A stretch of DNA of 11,528 bases from JAIBJP01 sp035601195. Lineage in GTDB: Bacteria > Actinomycetota > Thermoleophilia > Gaiellales > Gaiellaceae. Shown here in pieces: positions 6,453 through 11,528 of the stretch; within the stretch, counting starts at the first letter, position 1, and each line of letters begins with the position of its first letter. Below the pieces are notes generated by a model, which worked only from the letters and a program-made list of their open reading frames with translations, had not been told where the DNA came from and made no database searches. A program made the position numbers and the translations under genes. The stretch spans positions 1-11,528 of the forward strand of contig DATNOU010000100.1 in the NCBI GenBank assembly GCA_035601195.1, written 5' to 3'.

Positions 6453-8365
6453 GCCGCGCGCTTGCCCGCCGCCAGCAGCACGCGGCATGGGCTTGCCTTG
6501 AGTACGTAGTCGACGGTCGGGCCGAAGATCGCCGTACGCCGTCGCGCGGGCCGCCGCGGAGCTCCCAGCACGATCAGCTCCGCATCTCTCTGTATCGCCT
6601 CCTGTGCGATGGCAGGTCCCGCCCGACGCGCACGGACCATGCGGGCGACTGCCCTCACTCCGTAGCTCTCCACGAGAGCCCGGGCTCCATCGAGCAGCTC
6701 GTCCGCCCTCTCCTCCTCGTGCGGCCGCACAGCGTCTAGGGGCCGATCCATCGGCACTTCGATCACATGGACGATCGCGATCGTCGCCCGCCGCTCAGCA
6801 GCGAGGCGGGCCGCAGCAACGAGCGCCTCCTCGGATTCGAAGGAGCGCACAACCGGCACAACGATAGTCCGGTAGTTCAGCTGGAGCGCGGGCCCCAGCA
6901 CGAGAGCGGGCGCGCGGACGGTGCTGCTCAGCGGCGCCCGCACGTACCGCCGGCGGTAGATCGCGTAACCGAGGAAGCCGATCGCGAGCCACGCCAGGCC
7001 GGCCCAGCGAGTGTTCGCCGTCTGCACGACGACGACTATCCAGGCGAGTCCGGTGCCGAGCGCTCCGAAAAGCGCGAAGAGAGGCCACTCGACGGAGCCG
7101 ATGCGCAAGTTGGGCCGGCCCCTGAAGACGAGTTCGTCGCCGCGGTGGCGATAGCGGAGCGCGACGATCGAGACGTGCGCGATCGTGAAGGAGAGCATCG
7201 CGCCGAACGAGTACATCGTCCCCAAGAAATCGGTCTTCCCTGGGAGCAGCGTCGCGATCGAGATGACGCCGGCGAACACGACGAGCGAGAGCCAGGGGGT
7301 CATGAACCGAGGATGGAGACGCCGGAAGACCTCCGGCAGCTGCCGGTAGCCCGCCATTGCGTAGGTGATCCGTGACGCCCCGATGACGCCTGCGTTAGTG
7401 GCTATGAAGAGGATCGTCGCCGCGAGGATCCCGACGTAGACCTTGAGGACGGACAGCAGCGCGCCTGAGACGCCCAGGTTCTCGACGAGCCCAAGCACGG
7501 GATCATTCGCGAAGCCGCCCTGGTCGGGGCCTAAGCCGAGCGCGGTCTCGTAATGGCCGTCTATGAGCCTGACCGGCATAGCAGACAGTGCGATCGACGG
7601 GAGCGTGAAGAAGATGGCAAAAACCGCGATGACGGTGAGCAGGTAGGCGCGTGGGACGTTCCGGGCCGGATCCCGAGCCTCCTCCGCAAGGTTGGAAACG
7701 GTCTCGATTCCTGTGTAAGCGATCATCCCGACCGGAATCGCGAGGAAGAAGTCAGACCAAACCGGCGCCACTCCGAACGTGACGTTGCTCGTCAAGATGT
7801 GCGGGTTGAAGATGAGCGCGAAGCCGATCACTACGAGGAGAAGCTGCGTCGCGAAATCGATTACCGCGAGGCTGATGTTCAGGCGCGCCGACTCGCGCAG
7901 GCCGACGATGTTCAGCCCAACGAGGAGGACGATCACCACGGCCCCCCCGATGATGTCCCAGGGGTTTTCTCTCAACGGCCCCCAAAAGATCGAGAGGTAG
8001 TGGGGGACGAAGAACGCCGAGATCGAGATGGTGATGATGTAGTTGAGCATCTGCGCCCAGGCGGCCCCGAAGCTCACGAGCTCGTTGAAGGCGTGGCGCG
8101 CGAAGCTCGACGAGCCCCCGGCTTCGGGGTACCGAACCGTCCCCTCCGCGTAAGTCATTGTGGTCGCAGCGAAGATCACTCCGGCGATCAGGAAGACGAG
8201 TGGCGTCAGCCCGAGCGCGAAGATCGCGGTGACCCCAAGCGCGTAGTAGATCGACGAGCCGACGTTCCCGTAGACGGTCGCGAAGAGCCCCGGTGCACCG
8301 AGGACACGCTCGAGCCCTTGCCCACGCCGGCGCCGGATGACGCCGCGTTGCCGCCGTGCCGCCAC
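6449..8365 (-). CDS. APC-superfamily permease with C-terminal USP domain, first gene of K+ operon
   Basis: 638 residues starting at a GTG preceded at exactly six bases by TAGATT, so probably leaderless. A basic N-terminus (RRQRGVIRRRRG) precedes about twelve membrane helices. VYGNVGSSIY (31-40) matches the KUP-like YGDIGTS signature, and AYTGIETVSNLAEEARDP is the APC helix-6 motif. The cytoplasmic USP-like domain occupies about 496-638. It resembles its paralogue downstream: both have VHVIxVPxDxPLD-type segments and end with PTVDYVLxxxPC. The nucleotide loop is degenerate here too (GAPRRPARRRTAIFGPT). Probable role is K+ uptake in the KimA/KUP manner, judged from architecture and the RCK genes in the operon; a generic amino-acid permease is the alternative. 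Two different copies in one operon suggest distinct affinities or a heteromeric assembly. Confidence 0.88.
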   Translation of the reverse strand: MAARRQRGVIRRRRGQGLERVLGAPGLFATVYGNVGSSIYYALGVTAIFALGLTPLVFLIAGVIFAATTMTYAEGTVRYPEAGGSSSFARHAFNELVSFGAAWAQMLNYIITISISAFFVPHYLSIFWGPLRENPWDIIGGAVVIVLLVGLNIVGLRESARLNISLAVIDFATQLLLVVIGFALIFNPHILTSNVTFGVAPVWSDFFLAIPVGMIAYTGIETVSNLAEEARDPARNVPRAYLLTVIAVFAIFFTLPSIALSAMPVRLIDGHYETALGLGPDQGGFANDPVLGLVENLGVSGALLSVLKVYVGILAATILFIATNAGVIGASRITYAMAGYRQLPEVFRRLHPRFMTPWLSLVVFAGVISIATLLPGKTDFLGTMYSFGAMLSFTIAHVSIVALRYRHRGDELVFRGRPNLRIGSVEWPLFALFGALGTGLAWIVVVVQTANTRWAGLAWLAIGFLGYAIYRRRYVRAPLSSTVRAPALVLGPALQLNYRTIVVPVVRSFESEEALVAAARLAAERRATIAIVHVIEVPMDRPLDAVRPHEEERADELLDGARALVESYGVRAVARMVRARRAGPAIAQEAIQRDAELIVLGAPRRPARRRTAIFGPTVDYVLKASPCRVLLAAGKRAA

Positions 8366-8371
8366 CGCGGG

Positions 8372-8377
8372 AATCTA
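8372..8377 (-). promoter_or_regulatory. -10 element of the K+ operon (leaderless)
   Basis: On the minus strand TAGATT is followed by CCCGCG and then the GTG start at 8365. The six-base gap places the transcription start on the start codon. I find no convincing -35. The element lies back to back with the DUF3830 promoter in a 54-bp divergent gap. Confidence 0.55.
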
Positions 8378-8407
8378 CCGCCGGGACGAGACGGTCGCGG
8401 GAACCTC

Positions 8408-8413
8408 TAGGGT
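8408..8413 (+). promoter_or_regulatory. -10 element of the DUF3830 gene (leaderless)
   Basis: TAGGGT fits TANNNT and ends six bases before the GTG at 8420, so the message should be leaderless. There is no Shine-Dalgarno. A weak -35-like GGGACG lies at 8383-8388, 19 bp upstream, and is not convincing. Confidence 0.5.
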
Positions 8414-8419
8414 GCCGCC

Positions 8420-8830
8420 GTGCTCAGGCTCACCGTCGGCGACTTCGAGTTCGGGGCCCGGCTCGAGGAAGAGAAAGCTCCGAACACGGTCGCCGCCCTG
8501 CGCGGGCTGCTCCCGCTGGAGAGCAAGCTCGTCCAGGCGCGCTGGAGCGGCGAGGCAGCCTGGGTCCCGCTGGGCTGGGAGCTCGAGCTGGCGATCGGCC
8601 CGGAGAACGCGACTTCGTACCCCGGCCCCGGCGAGCTCCTGCTCTACCCGGGCGGGCTGTCGGAGGTCGAGATCCTCTTCCCGTACGGCGCCACGCTCTT
8701 CGCGAGCAAGATGGGACAGCTGGCCGGAAACCATTTCGCGACGATCGAGGCCGGAAGGGAGCGGCTCGCGGAGCTCGGGAACGTAGTCCTCTGGGACGGT
8801 GCGCTCGACCTGCGCATTCAGGAGTCCTAG
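8420..8830 (+). CDS. DUF3830 family protein (cyclophilin-like fold)
   Basis: 136 residues beginning at GTG. The sequence follows the DUF3830/cyclophilin-like pattern: LRLTVGDFEFGARLEEEKAP, then TVAALRGLLPLE, ARWSGEAAWVPLG, ENATSYPGPGELLLYPGG and a C-terminal NHFATI segment. The family is a small beta-barrel related to the TM1367/cyclophilin-like group and has no firmly known reaction; it often turns up in actinobacteria near amino-acid or amide metabolism. No signal peptide or membrane segment, so cytoplasmic. It is transcribed away from the K+ operon with only 54 bp between the start codons, so the two promoters may influence one another. It ends before the hairpin terminator at 8856-8884. 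Confidence 0.85.
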   Translation: MLRLTVGDFEFGARLEEEKAPNTVAALRGLLPLESKLVQARWSGEAAWVPLGWELELAIGPENATSYPGPGELLLYPGGLSEVEILFPYGATLFASKMGQLAGNHFATIEAGRERLAELGNVVLWDGALDLRIQES

Positions 8831-8855
8831 AGAAACGTCCTTCGTTCGAGAAGAC

Positions 8856-8884
8856 CGACGGGCCGGCGCGAAGCCGGCCCGTCG
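8856..8884. terminator. Bidirectional GC-rich hairpin terminator
   Basis: A perfect 12-bp stem CGACGGGCCGGC / GCCGGCCCGTCG encloses the loop GCGAA. It lies between the convergent DUF3830 and protease genes, 25 bp and 18 bp from their stops. T-tracts are poor on both sides (ATTCTC on +, TCTTCTC on -), as is common in GC-rich actinobacteria. Confidence 0.8.
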
Positions 8885-8902
8885 ATTCTCAGGAGACGCG
8901 GG

Positions 8903-9850
8903 CTAAGCCCGGTAGAAGAGCCAGGCGTCCTTCATCCGCTGCGTCTGGCCAGGCGTGAACTCCGTGTAGCAGCTGTCGTAGGAGTAGTCCATGTAGTTAT
9001 GGATCGGATCGAGCCCGGGCGCCGAACACGTGTCTTTTCCCTCCGGACAACCCGAGGTCGGGACCTTCTCGGACGGCGTGTCGGCGACGAAGTCACCGTT
9101 CGCGTTGCAGCCGCCGTAGAAGGTGTGTTCGAGATTGAACCAGTGGCCGGCCTCGTGCGTCGCGGTCTCGCCCTGGTCGTAACGGCCTGCGTAGACCGTC
9201 GAGGTACCGGGCATCGACTCCCAGTCGATCACGATCCCGTCCAGATACGCCTGCCCGGGCTTTGTCACGATCGAGGGCAGATAAGCCCAGCCGAGATATG
9301 GCCCAGCCGTCGTCGAGTAGAGATTGAGCGCGTTCGTGCCGCCCTGATGCAGCGTGCTCTTCATCGTGTGTTCGTTTGTCCCACCCGGCCCGGCGTAGAA
9401 CCAGGCGGCGTTATTCGAGCGGGTGACACCCGCGAGTTGGAACGAGAAACCCGTGTTGGCGCCGCCCTCGGAACCGGCGAACGTTTTGTTCAGCACGTTC
9501 ATCTGAGCCGCAATCTGGGCGTTCGTCAGGTTTCCGATCGATCCGTCCGTGACGACGTGAAAGTACACGGGCACGCTTGCCTTGAGCCCCTTTCCCGCCT
9601 TGTTCTTCGCTGAGGCTGGCAGATCTGCATGGATCTGGCCGAGGTCGGGCTCACGGGTGGTGACCCCTCGCCCGAGGACTGCGTCGGAGTACAGGCCGCC
9701 GTCACGTGGCGCCTGCGGATCGCAGTCCCACGACTGCGCTCCCCCGCTCAGTGCTCCGGGCGCTCGGGCGCCGCTGGCGGACCCGACGGTTGCAGCGGCG
9801 TAGAGCGCCAGACCAAGCACCAGCACGAGGGCCAGCTTTGCTCTCTTCAT
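8903..9850 (-). CDS. Secreted M43 (pappalysin-type) zinc metalloprotease
   Basis: 315 residues. A signal peptide (basic MKRAK, hydrophobic core LALVLVLGLALYAAA, small residues to about 28) indicates export. The catalytic zinc motif HEAGHWFNLEH is at 232-242: His232, His236 and His242 bind zinc and Glu233 is catalytic. Downstream, HNYMDYSYDSC contains the Met-turn, and FTPGQTQRM is typical of M43 proteases. Cys pairs in the C-terminal part probably form disulfides. Position 239 is Asn where HExxHxxGxxH metzincins normally have Gly. The ATG is preceded by a strong Shine-Dalgarno (GGGAGGGG, plus-strand 9854-9861), unlike its leaderless neighbours. The protein probably degrades extracellular peptides or proteins; the substrate is unknown. 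Confidence 0.92.
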   Translation of the reverse strand: MKRAKLALVLVLGLALYAAATVGSASGARAPGALSGGAQSWDCDPQAPRDGGLYSDAVLGRGVTTREPDLGQIHADLPASAKNKAGKGLKASVPVYFHVVTDGSIGNLTNAQIAAQMNVLNKTFAGSEGGANTGFSFQLAGVTRSNNAAWFYAGPGGTNEHTMKSTLHQGGTNALNLYSTTAGPYLGWAYLPSIVTKPGQAYLDGIVIDWESMPGTSTVYAGRYDQGETATHEAGHWFNLEHTFYGGCNANGDFVADTPSEKVPTSGCPEGKDTCSAPGLDPIHNYMDYSYDSCYTEFTPGQTQRMKDAWLFYRA

Positions 9851-9853
9851 ATG

Positions 9854-9861
9854 CCCCTCCC
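9854..9861 (-). promoter_or_regulatory. Shine-Dalgarno of the protease gene
   Basis: On the minus strand GGGAGGGG lies three to four bases before the ATG at 9850, within a longer purine tract. It supports this start codon and shows that the protease mRNA has a 5' leader. Confidence 0.7.
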
Positions 9862-9885
9862 TCTCCTCTGTTCCCGAAACGGCAG

Positions 9886-9907
9886 CGGGCCGGCGAGGCC
9901 CGGCCCG
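9886..9907. other. GC-rich hairpin in the protease 5' region
   Basis: Stem CGGGCCGG / CCGGCCCG with loop CGAGGC. It closely resembles the terminator at 8856-8884, sharing CGGGCCGGCG on the left and CCGGCCCGTC on the right. No gene ends here, so it is either an attenuator or leader stem-loop of the protease mRNA, or a second copy of the same element. A minus-strand TATCTT (9910-9915) just upstream could be its -10, which would put the hairpin at the very 5' end of the message. Confidence 0.5.
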
Positions 9908-9943
9908 TCAAGATATCGCGTTACGGCTCTCGCGCCTACGGGG

Positions 9944-9960
9944 TTCGCGGCCCGCGCGAA
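9944..9960. repeat. Short perfect inverted repeat in the protease/PAP2 divergent gap
   Basis: TTCGCG and CGCGAA flank GCCCG. It lies about 35 bp before the -10 of the PAP2 gene, in the region shared by two divergent genes, and could be an operator. In such GC-rich DNA chance is possible. Confidence 0.35.
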
Positions 9961-9995
9961 GCCGGCTGCTGAGGCCGCAGGAGGCGGCGGGGAGA

Positions 9996-10001
9996 TAGGT
10001 T
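9996..10001 (+). promoter_or_regulatory. -10 element of the PAP2 gene (leaderless)
   Basis: TAGGTT fits TANNNT. Six bases (GGGGAA) separate it from ATC at 10008, the codon where the conserved PAP2 N-terminus begins. The same spacing is seen at copA, DUF3830 and the K+ operon. No clear -35. Confidence 0.5.
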
Positions 10002-10007
10002 GGGGAA

Positions 10008-10646
10008 ATCGACTGGACGATTTTCCATTTCCTGAACGGGTCGCTCCGCGGTCACCCGTTCATCGGTGACGAGATCGAGGACTTCGTCACCTACTGGGCC
10101 GTGCCACTCTTCGTCGCCGCGACTCTCGCTCTTTGGCTACTCGACCGGCCGGGCCCGCGGTACCGATGGAAGATCGCATGCCTGTCGGGACTCGCGTCAG
10201 CGGGGCTCGGCCTCCTTGCCGCGCAGGCGATCTCGCACCTATGGACGCGGGAGCGCCCGTTCGAGGCCCATCCCGCGCAGACACTCCTTCTCGCGTCGCC
10301 CTCGCATGAGCCCTCGTTTCCGAGCGACCATGCAGTGGCCGCCTTCGCGATCGCCTTCTCAGTCGCACTGATCGGCGGGCGACTCGTCGGCGCACTCTTT
10401 CTCGCCGGCGCCACGATCATCGCTGTCACGAGGGTGTTCGTCGGCCTCCATTACCCGGGCGATGTCGCAGGCGGAGCACTCATTGGCTTCGCAGCCGCGC
10501 TGATCATCTTCCTCGTTGCAGATAGCCGCTGGGTTCCGATCGTCCGCATCCTGAGCAGGCTGACCGACCCACTCGTAACTCCGGCATGGAACGCGCTCGA
10601 TGAGTACAAGCTGAGACGGCGCGCGCGATCGTCGCGGACCAGTTAA
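10008..10646 (+). CDS. BcrC-like PAP2 phosphatase (undecaprenyl-diphosphate phosphatase type), apparent ATC start
   Basis: A membrane PAP2-superfamily enzyme, likely dephosphorylating undecaprenyl diphosphate or a similar lipid at the outer face of the membrane. Motif 1 is SHLWTRERPF (KxxxxxxRP with Ser for Lys), motif 2 is SFPSDHA (PSDH as in BcrC, not PSGH), and motif 3 is TRVFVGLHYPGD (R-x5-H-x3-D). Four to five hydrophobic helices are visible. The first GTG in frame is at 10101, but the frame upstream reads DWTIFHFLNGSLRGHP then GDEIEDFVTYWAVPL, a typical PAP2 N-terminus. It is open back to a stop at 9996-9998, with no ATG, GTG or TTG. The homologous Met position is ATC at 10008. From there the protein is 212 aa; from 10101 it would be 181 aa and lose its N-terminal region. 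An ATG-to-ATC change or a sequencing error is possible. Confidence 0.85.
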   Translation: MDWTIFHFLNGSLRGHPFIGDEIEDFVTYWAVPLFVAATLALWLLDRPGPRYRWKIACLSGLASAGLGLLAAQAISHLWTRERPFEAHPAQTLLLASPSHEPSFPSDHAVAAFAIAFSVALIGGRLVGALFLAGATIIAVTRVFVGLHYPGDVAGGALIGFAAALIIFLVADSRWVPIVRILSRLTDPLVTPAWNALDEYKLRRRARSSRTS

Positions 10647-10665
10647 CTTCGGATCACCCGACGCG

Positions 10666-10712
10666 CCCGCACGCCCGGGCTGTTGGGCCGTTGCTGCGGG
10701 GTCCCTTGTTTT
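10666..10712 (+). terminator. Probable terminator after the PAP2 gene
   Basis: CCCGCA (10666-10671) pairs with TGCGGG (10695-10700), and inside it GCCC (10673-10676) pairs with GGGC (10685-10688), leaving a bulged stem. A T-rich run (TTGTTTT, 10706-10712) follows. It lies 20 bp past the PAP2 stop. Confidence 0.5.
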
Positions 10713-10740
10713 GGCGGCGACGTTGTCCGGCTCCTATCCT
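10711..10740 (+). promoter_or_regulatory. Promoter of the MmcQ/YjbR-like gene
   Basis: TTGGCG (10711-10716, 4 of 6 matches) and TATCCT (10735-10740) are separated by 18 bp. Predicted transcription start is about 10747, giving a leader of roughly nine bases and no Shine-Dalgarno. It overlaps the end of the preceding terminator. Confidence 0.5.
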
Positions 10741-10755
10741 GATCGGTGACGAGTC

Positions 10756-11106
10756 GTGGTGACGATCGACGAGGTTCGCGCGTTTGCGATCACGCTTCCT
10801 CGAAGCAGCGAGGCGTTCGTGCGCGGTCGCGTCAAGTTCCGAATCGGCCGGATCGTCTATCTGTCCTTCTCACGTGACGGAACGGTCATGGGTTTCGCAT
10901 TCCCCAAGGAGTGGCGCAACGCGCTCGTCGAGTCTGAGCCTGAGAAGTTCTCGCTGCCGAGCCAGTTCGACCTTCGCTACCACTGGGCCCACGTCCGCCT
11001 CGCCGCCATTGACGCGGACGAGATGCGCGATCTTGTCGAGGACGCCTGGGCTTTCTGTGTGCCGAAGCGCGTGGCCGAGGAATACGCGGGGTCCCAGGGC
11101 TCGTAG
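10756..11106 (+). CDS. MmcQ/YjbR family protein
   Basis: 116 residues. The N-terminal MVTIDEVRAFAITLPRS and the C-terminal RYHWAHVRLAAIDADEM then DLVEDAWAFCVPKRV match the MmcQ/YjbR (DUF419) family, small cytoplasmic alpha/beta proteins with a CyaY-like, possibly DNA-binding fold. Catalytic activity is not known for the family. Two GTG codons in a row (10756 and 10759) could each start translation; the first is used here. It appears to be a single-gene unit with its own promoter, convergent with the histidine kinase gene. Confidence 0.85.
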   Translation: MVTIDEVRAFAITLPRSSEAFVRGRVKFRIGRIVYLSFSRDGTVMGFAFPKEWRNALVESEPEKFSLPSQFDLRYHWAHVRLAAIDADEMRDLVEDAWAFCVPKRVAEEYAGSQGS

Positions 11107-11212
11107 CCGAGGCGAAACCCCGCGTGGCCAACCGTCGTGCGGACCGGGGCAAGGCCCGAGGCGACGACCTCTCGCGCGCCGCTGAAATCGATGGATGCGA
11201 AGCGGTCGAAAA
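11107..11212. other. Convergent intergenic gap
   Basis: The 106 bp between the YjbR-like gene and the kinase gene hold no gene I can support and no clear hairpin with a T-tract. Confidence 0.6.
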
Positions 11213-11527
11213 TCAGTGCTTGTTCGGCACCCGGATCTCGACTCGCGTGCCCCGGCCGGGACCAGAGGCCACGTTCATGCTGCCGCCGGCGGCCTCGATA
11301 CGAACACGCTGCGAAGCCAACCCGACATGTCCGTCGGCCAACCGCTCGGCCAGCTGCTCGAGATTGAAACCGTGGCCGTCGTCCTCGACGACGAGCGCCA
11401 ACTCATCGTCCACCCCGCCCAGCCGGACTCTGACGGTCGTCGCCTCTGCGTGCTCGATCACATTCGCGAGGAGCTCTCGGGCGGCCGAGAACAGAAGCTG
11501 CTCCTGCGAGTGACGCTGCGCGTATCC
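11213..11527 (-). CDS. Sensor histidine kinase, C-terminal HATPase_c domain (5' end outside window)
   Basis: The frame runs on the minus strand off the right edge; a GTG at 11461 is an internal Val codon. About 104 C-terminal residues are visible. The N-box reads ELLANVIEHAEATTVRV, the G1 box VEDDGHGF, and the G2/C-terminal part is GHVGLASQRVRIEAAGGSMNVASGPGRGTRVEIRVP. This is the GHKL ATPase domain of the NarL/DegS-type (HisKA_3) class, in which the kinase normally partners a LuxR-type response regulator. The sensor part, dimerisation helix with phospho-His, and partner gene are not in the window, so the signal is unknown. Confidence 0.9.
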   Translation of the reverse strand, partial: GYAQRHSQEQLLFSAARELLANVIEHAEATTVRVRLGGVDDELALVVEDDGHGFNLEQLAERLADGHVGLASQRVRIEAAGGSMNVASGPGRGTRVEIRVPNKH

Positions 11528-11528
11528 G

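Noticed and set aside
6453..6488. Upstream ATG extension of the 54-residue peptide
   Set aside because: It would overlap 40 bases of the permease and add a Gly/Ala/Arg stretch; the ATGA-coupled start at 6452 is more usual.
5295..6509. Long plus-strand open frame across the second permease gene
   Set aside because: The product is Arg/Glu/Asp-rich without any domain and mirrors a membrane protein on the other strand, as expected from hydrophobic codons read in reverse.
7553..8410. Plus-strand frame opposite the first permease
   Set aside because: Charged, repetitive composition with no recognisable motif; antisense shadow.
9906..9911. Minus-strand TTGACG as a -35 for the protease gene
   Set aside because: No -10 hexamer stands 16-19 bp downstream; the bases belong to the hairpin arm.
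10746..10748. GTG just after the -10 of the YjbR-like gene as a leaderless start
   Set aside because: It is out of frame with the conserved protein and its frame ends early.

Overview
The window looks like chromosomal DNA of a high-GC actinobacterium. A soil lineage such as Thermoleophilia (Gaiellales/Solirubrobacterales) is my guess, not a proof. The basis is the high GC content, frequent GTG starts, an actinobacterial-type pair of RCK/TrkA genes next to an APC permease, and several apparently leaderless genes whose TANNNT -10 hexamer lies exactly six bases before the start codon. I see no rRNA, tRNA, CRISPR array, insertion sequence or phage gene.

Left part (1-3175, + strand): the 3' end of a calcineurin-like metallophosphoesterase gene is followed by a copper-export operon. 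It encodes a Cu(I) P-type ATPase (CopA), a copper-sensing CsoR repressor and a small four-helix membrane protein with a His-rich tail. A near-perfect CsoR-type operator (8-bp arms, 488-508) fills the -35/-10 spacer of the copA promoter and contains the stop codon of the preceding gene. The circuit therefore appears complete within the window: CsoR represses its own operon and Cu(I) relieves this.

Middle part (3284-8365, - strand): five tightly packed genes, read right to left. They are an APC-superfamily permease fused to a C-terminal USP domain, a 54-residue two-helix peptide, a second APC-USP permease, a one-domain RCK/TrkA_N protein and a full RCK_N+RCK_C protein. Junctions are ATGA, TAG|ATG, an 11-nt gap and TGATG. 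The APC-USP layout resembles the KimA/KUP K+ transporters, and RCK proteins gate K+ transport, so I read this as a probable potassium-uptake operon. It contains no TrkH/KtrB pore gene.

Right part (8366-11528): a DUF3830 (cyclophilin-like) gene diverges from the K+ operon. It converges on a secreted M43-type zinc metalloprotease gene, with a 12-bp GC hairpin terminator between them. Divergent from the protease is a BcrC-like PAP2 phosphatase whose conserved N-terminus begins at an ATC codon, not ATG or GTG. Next is an MmcQ/YjbR-like gene, and on the - strand the C-terminal ATPase domain of a NarL-type sensor histidine kinase runs off the right edge.

The most notable points are the self-contained CsoR operator/leaderless copA promoter, the RCK plus dual APC-USP operon, the repeated TANNNT-N6-start arrangement with its ATC case, and a CopA with a shortened nucleotide-binding domain.
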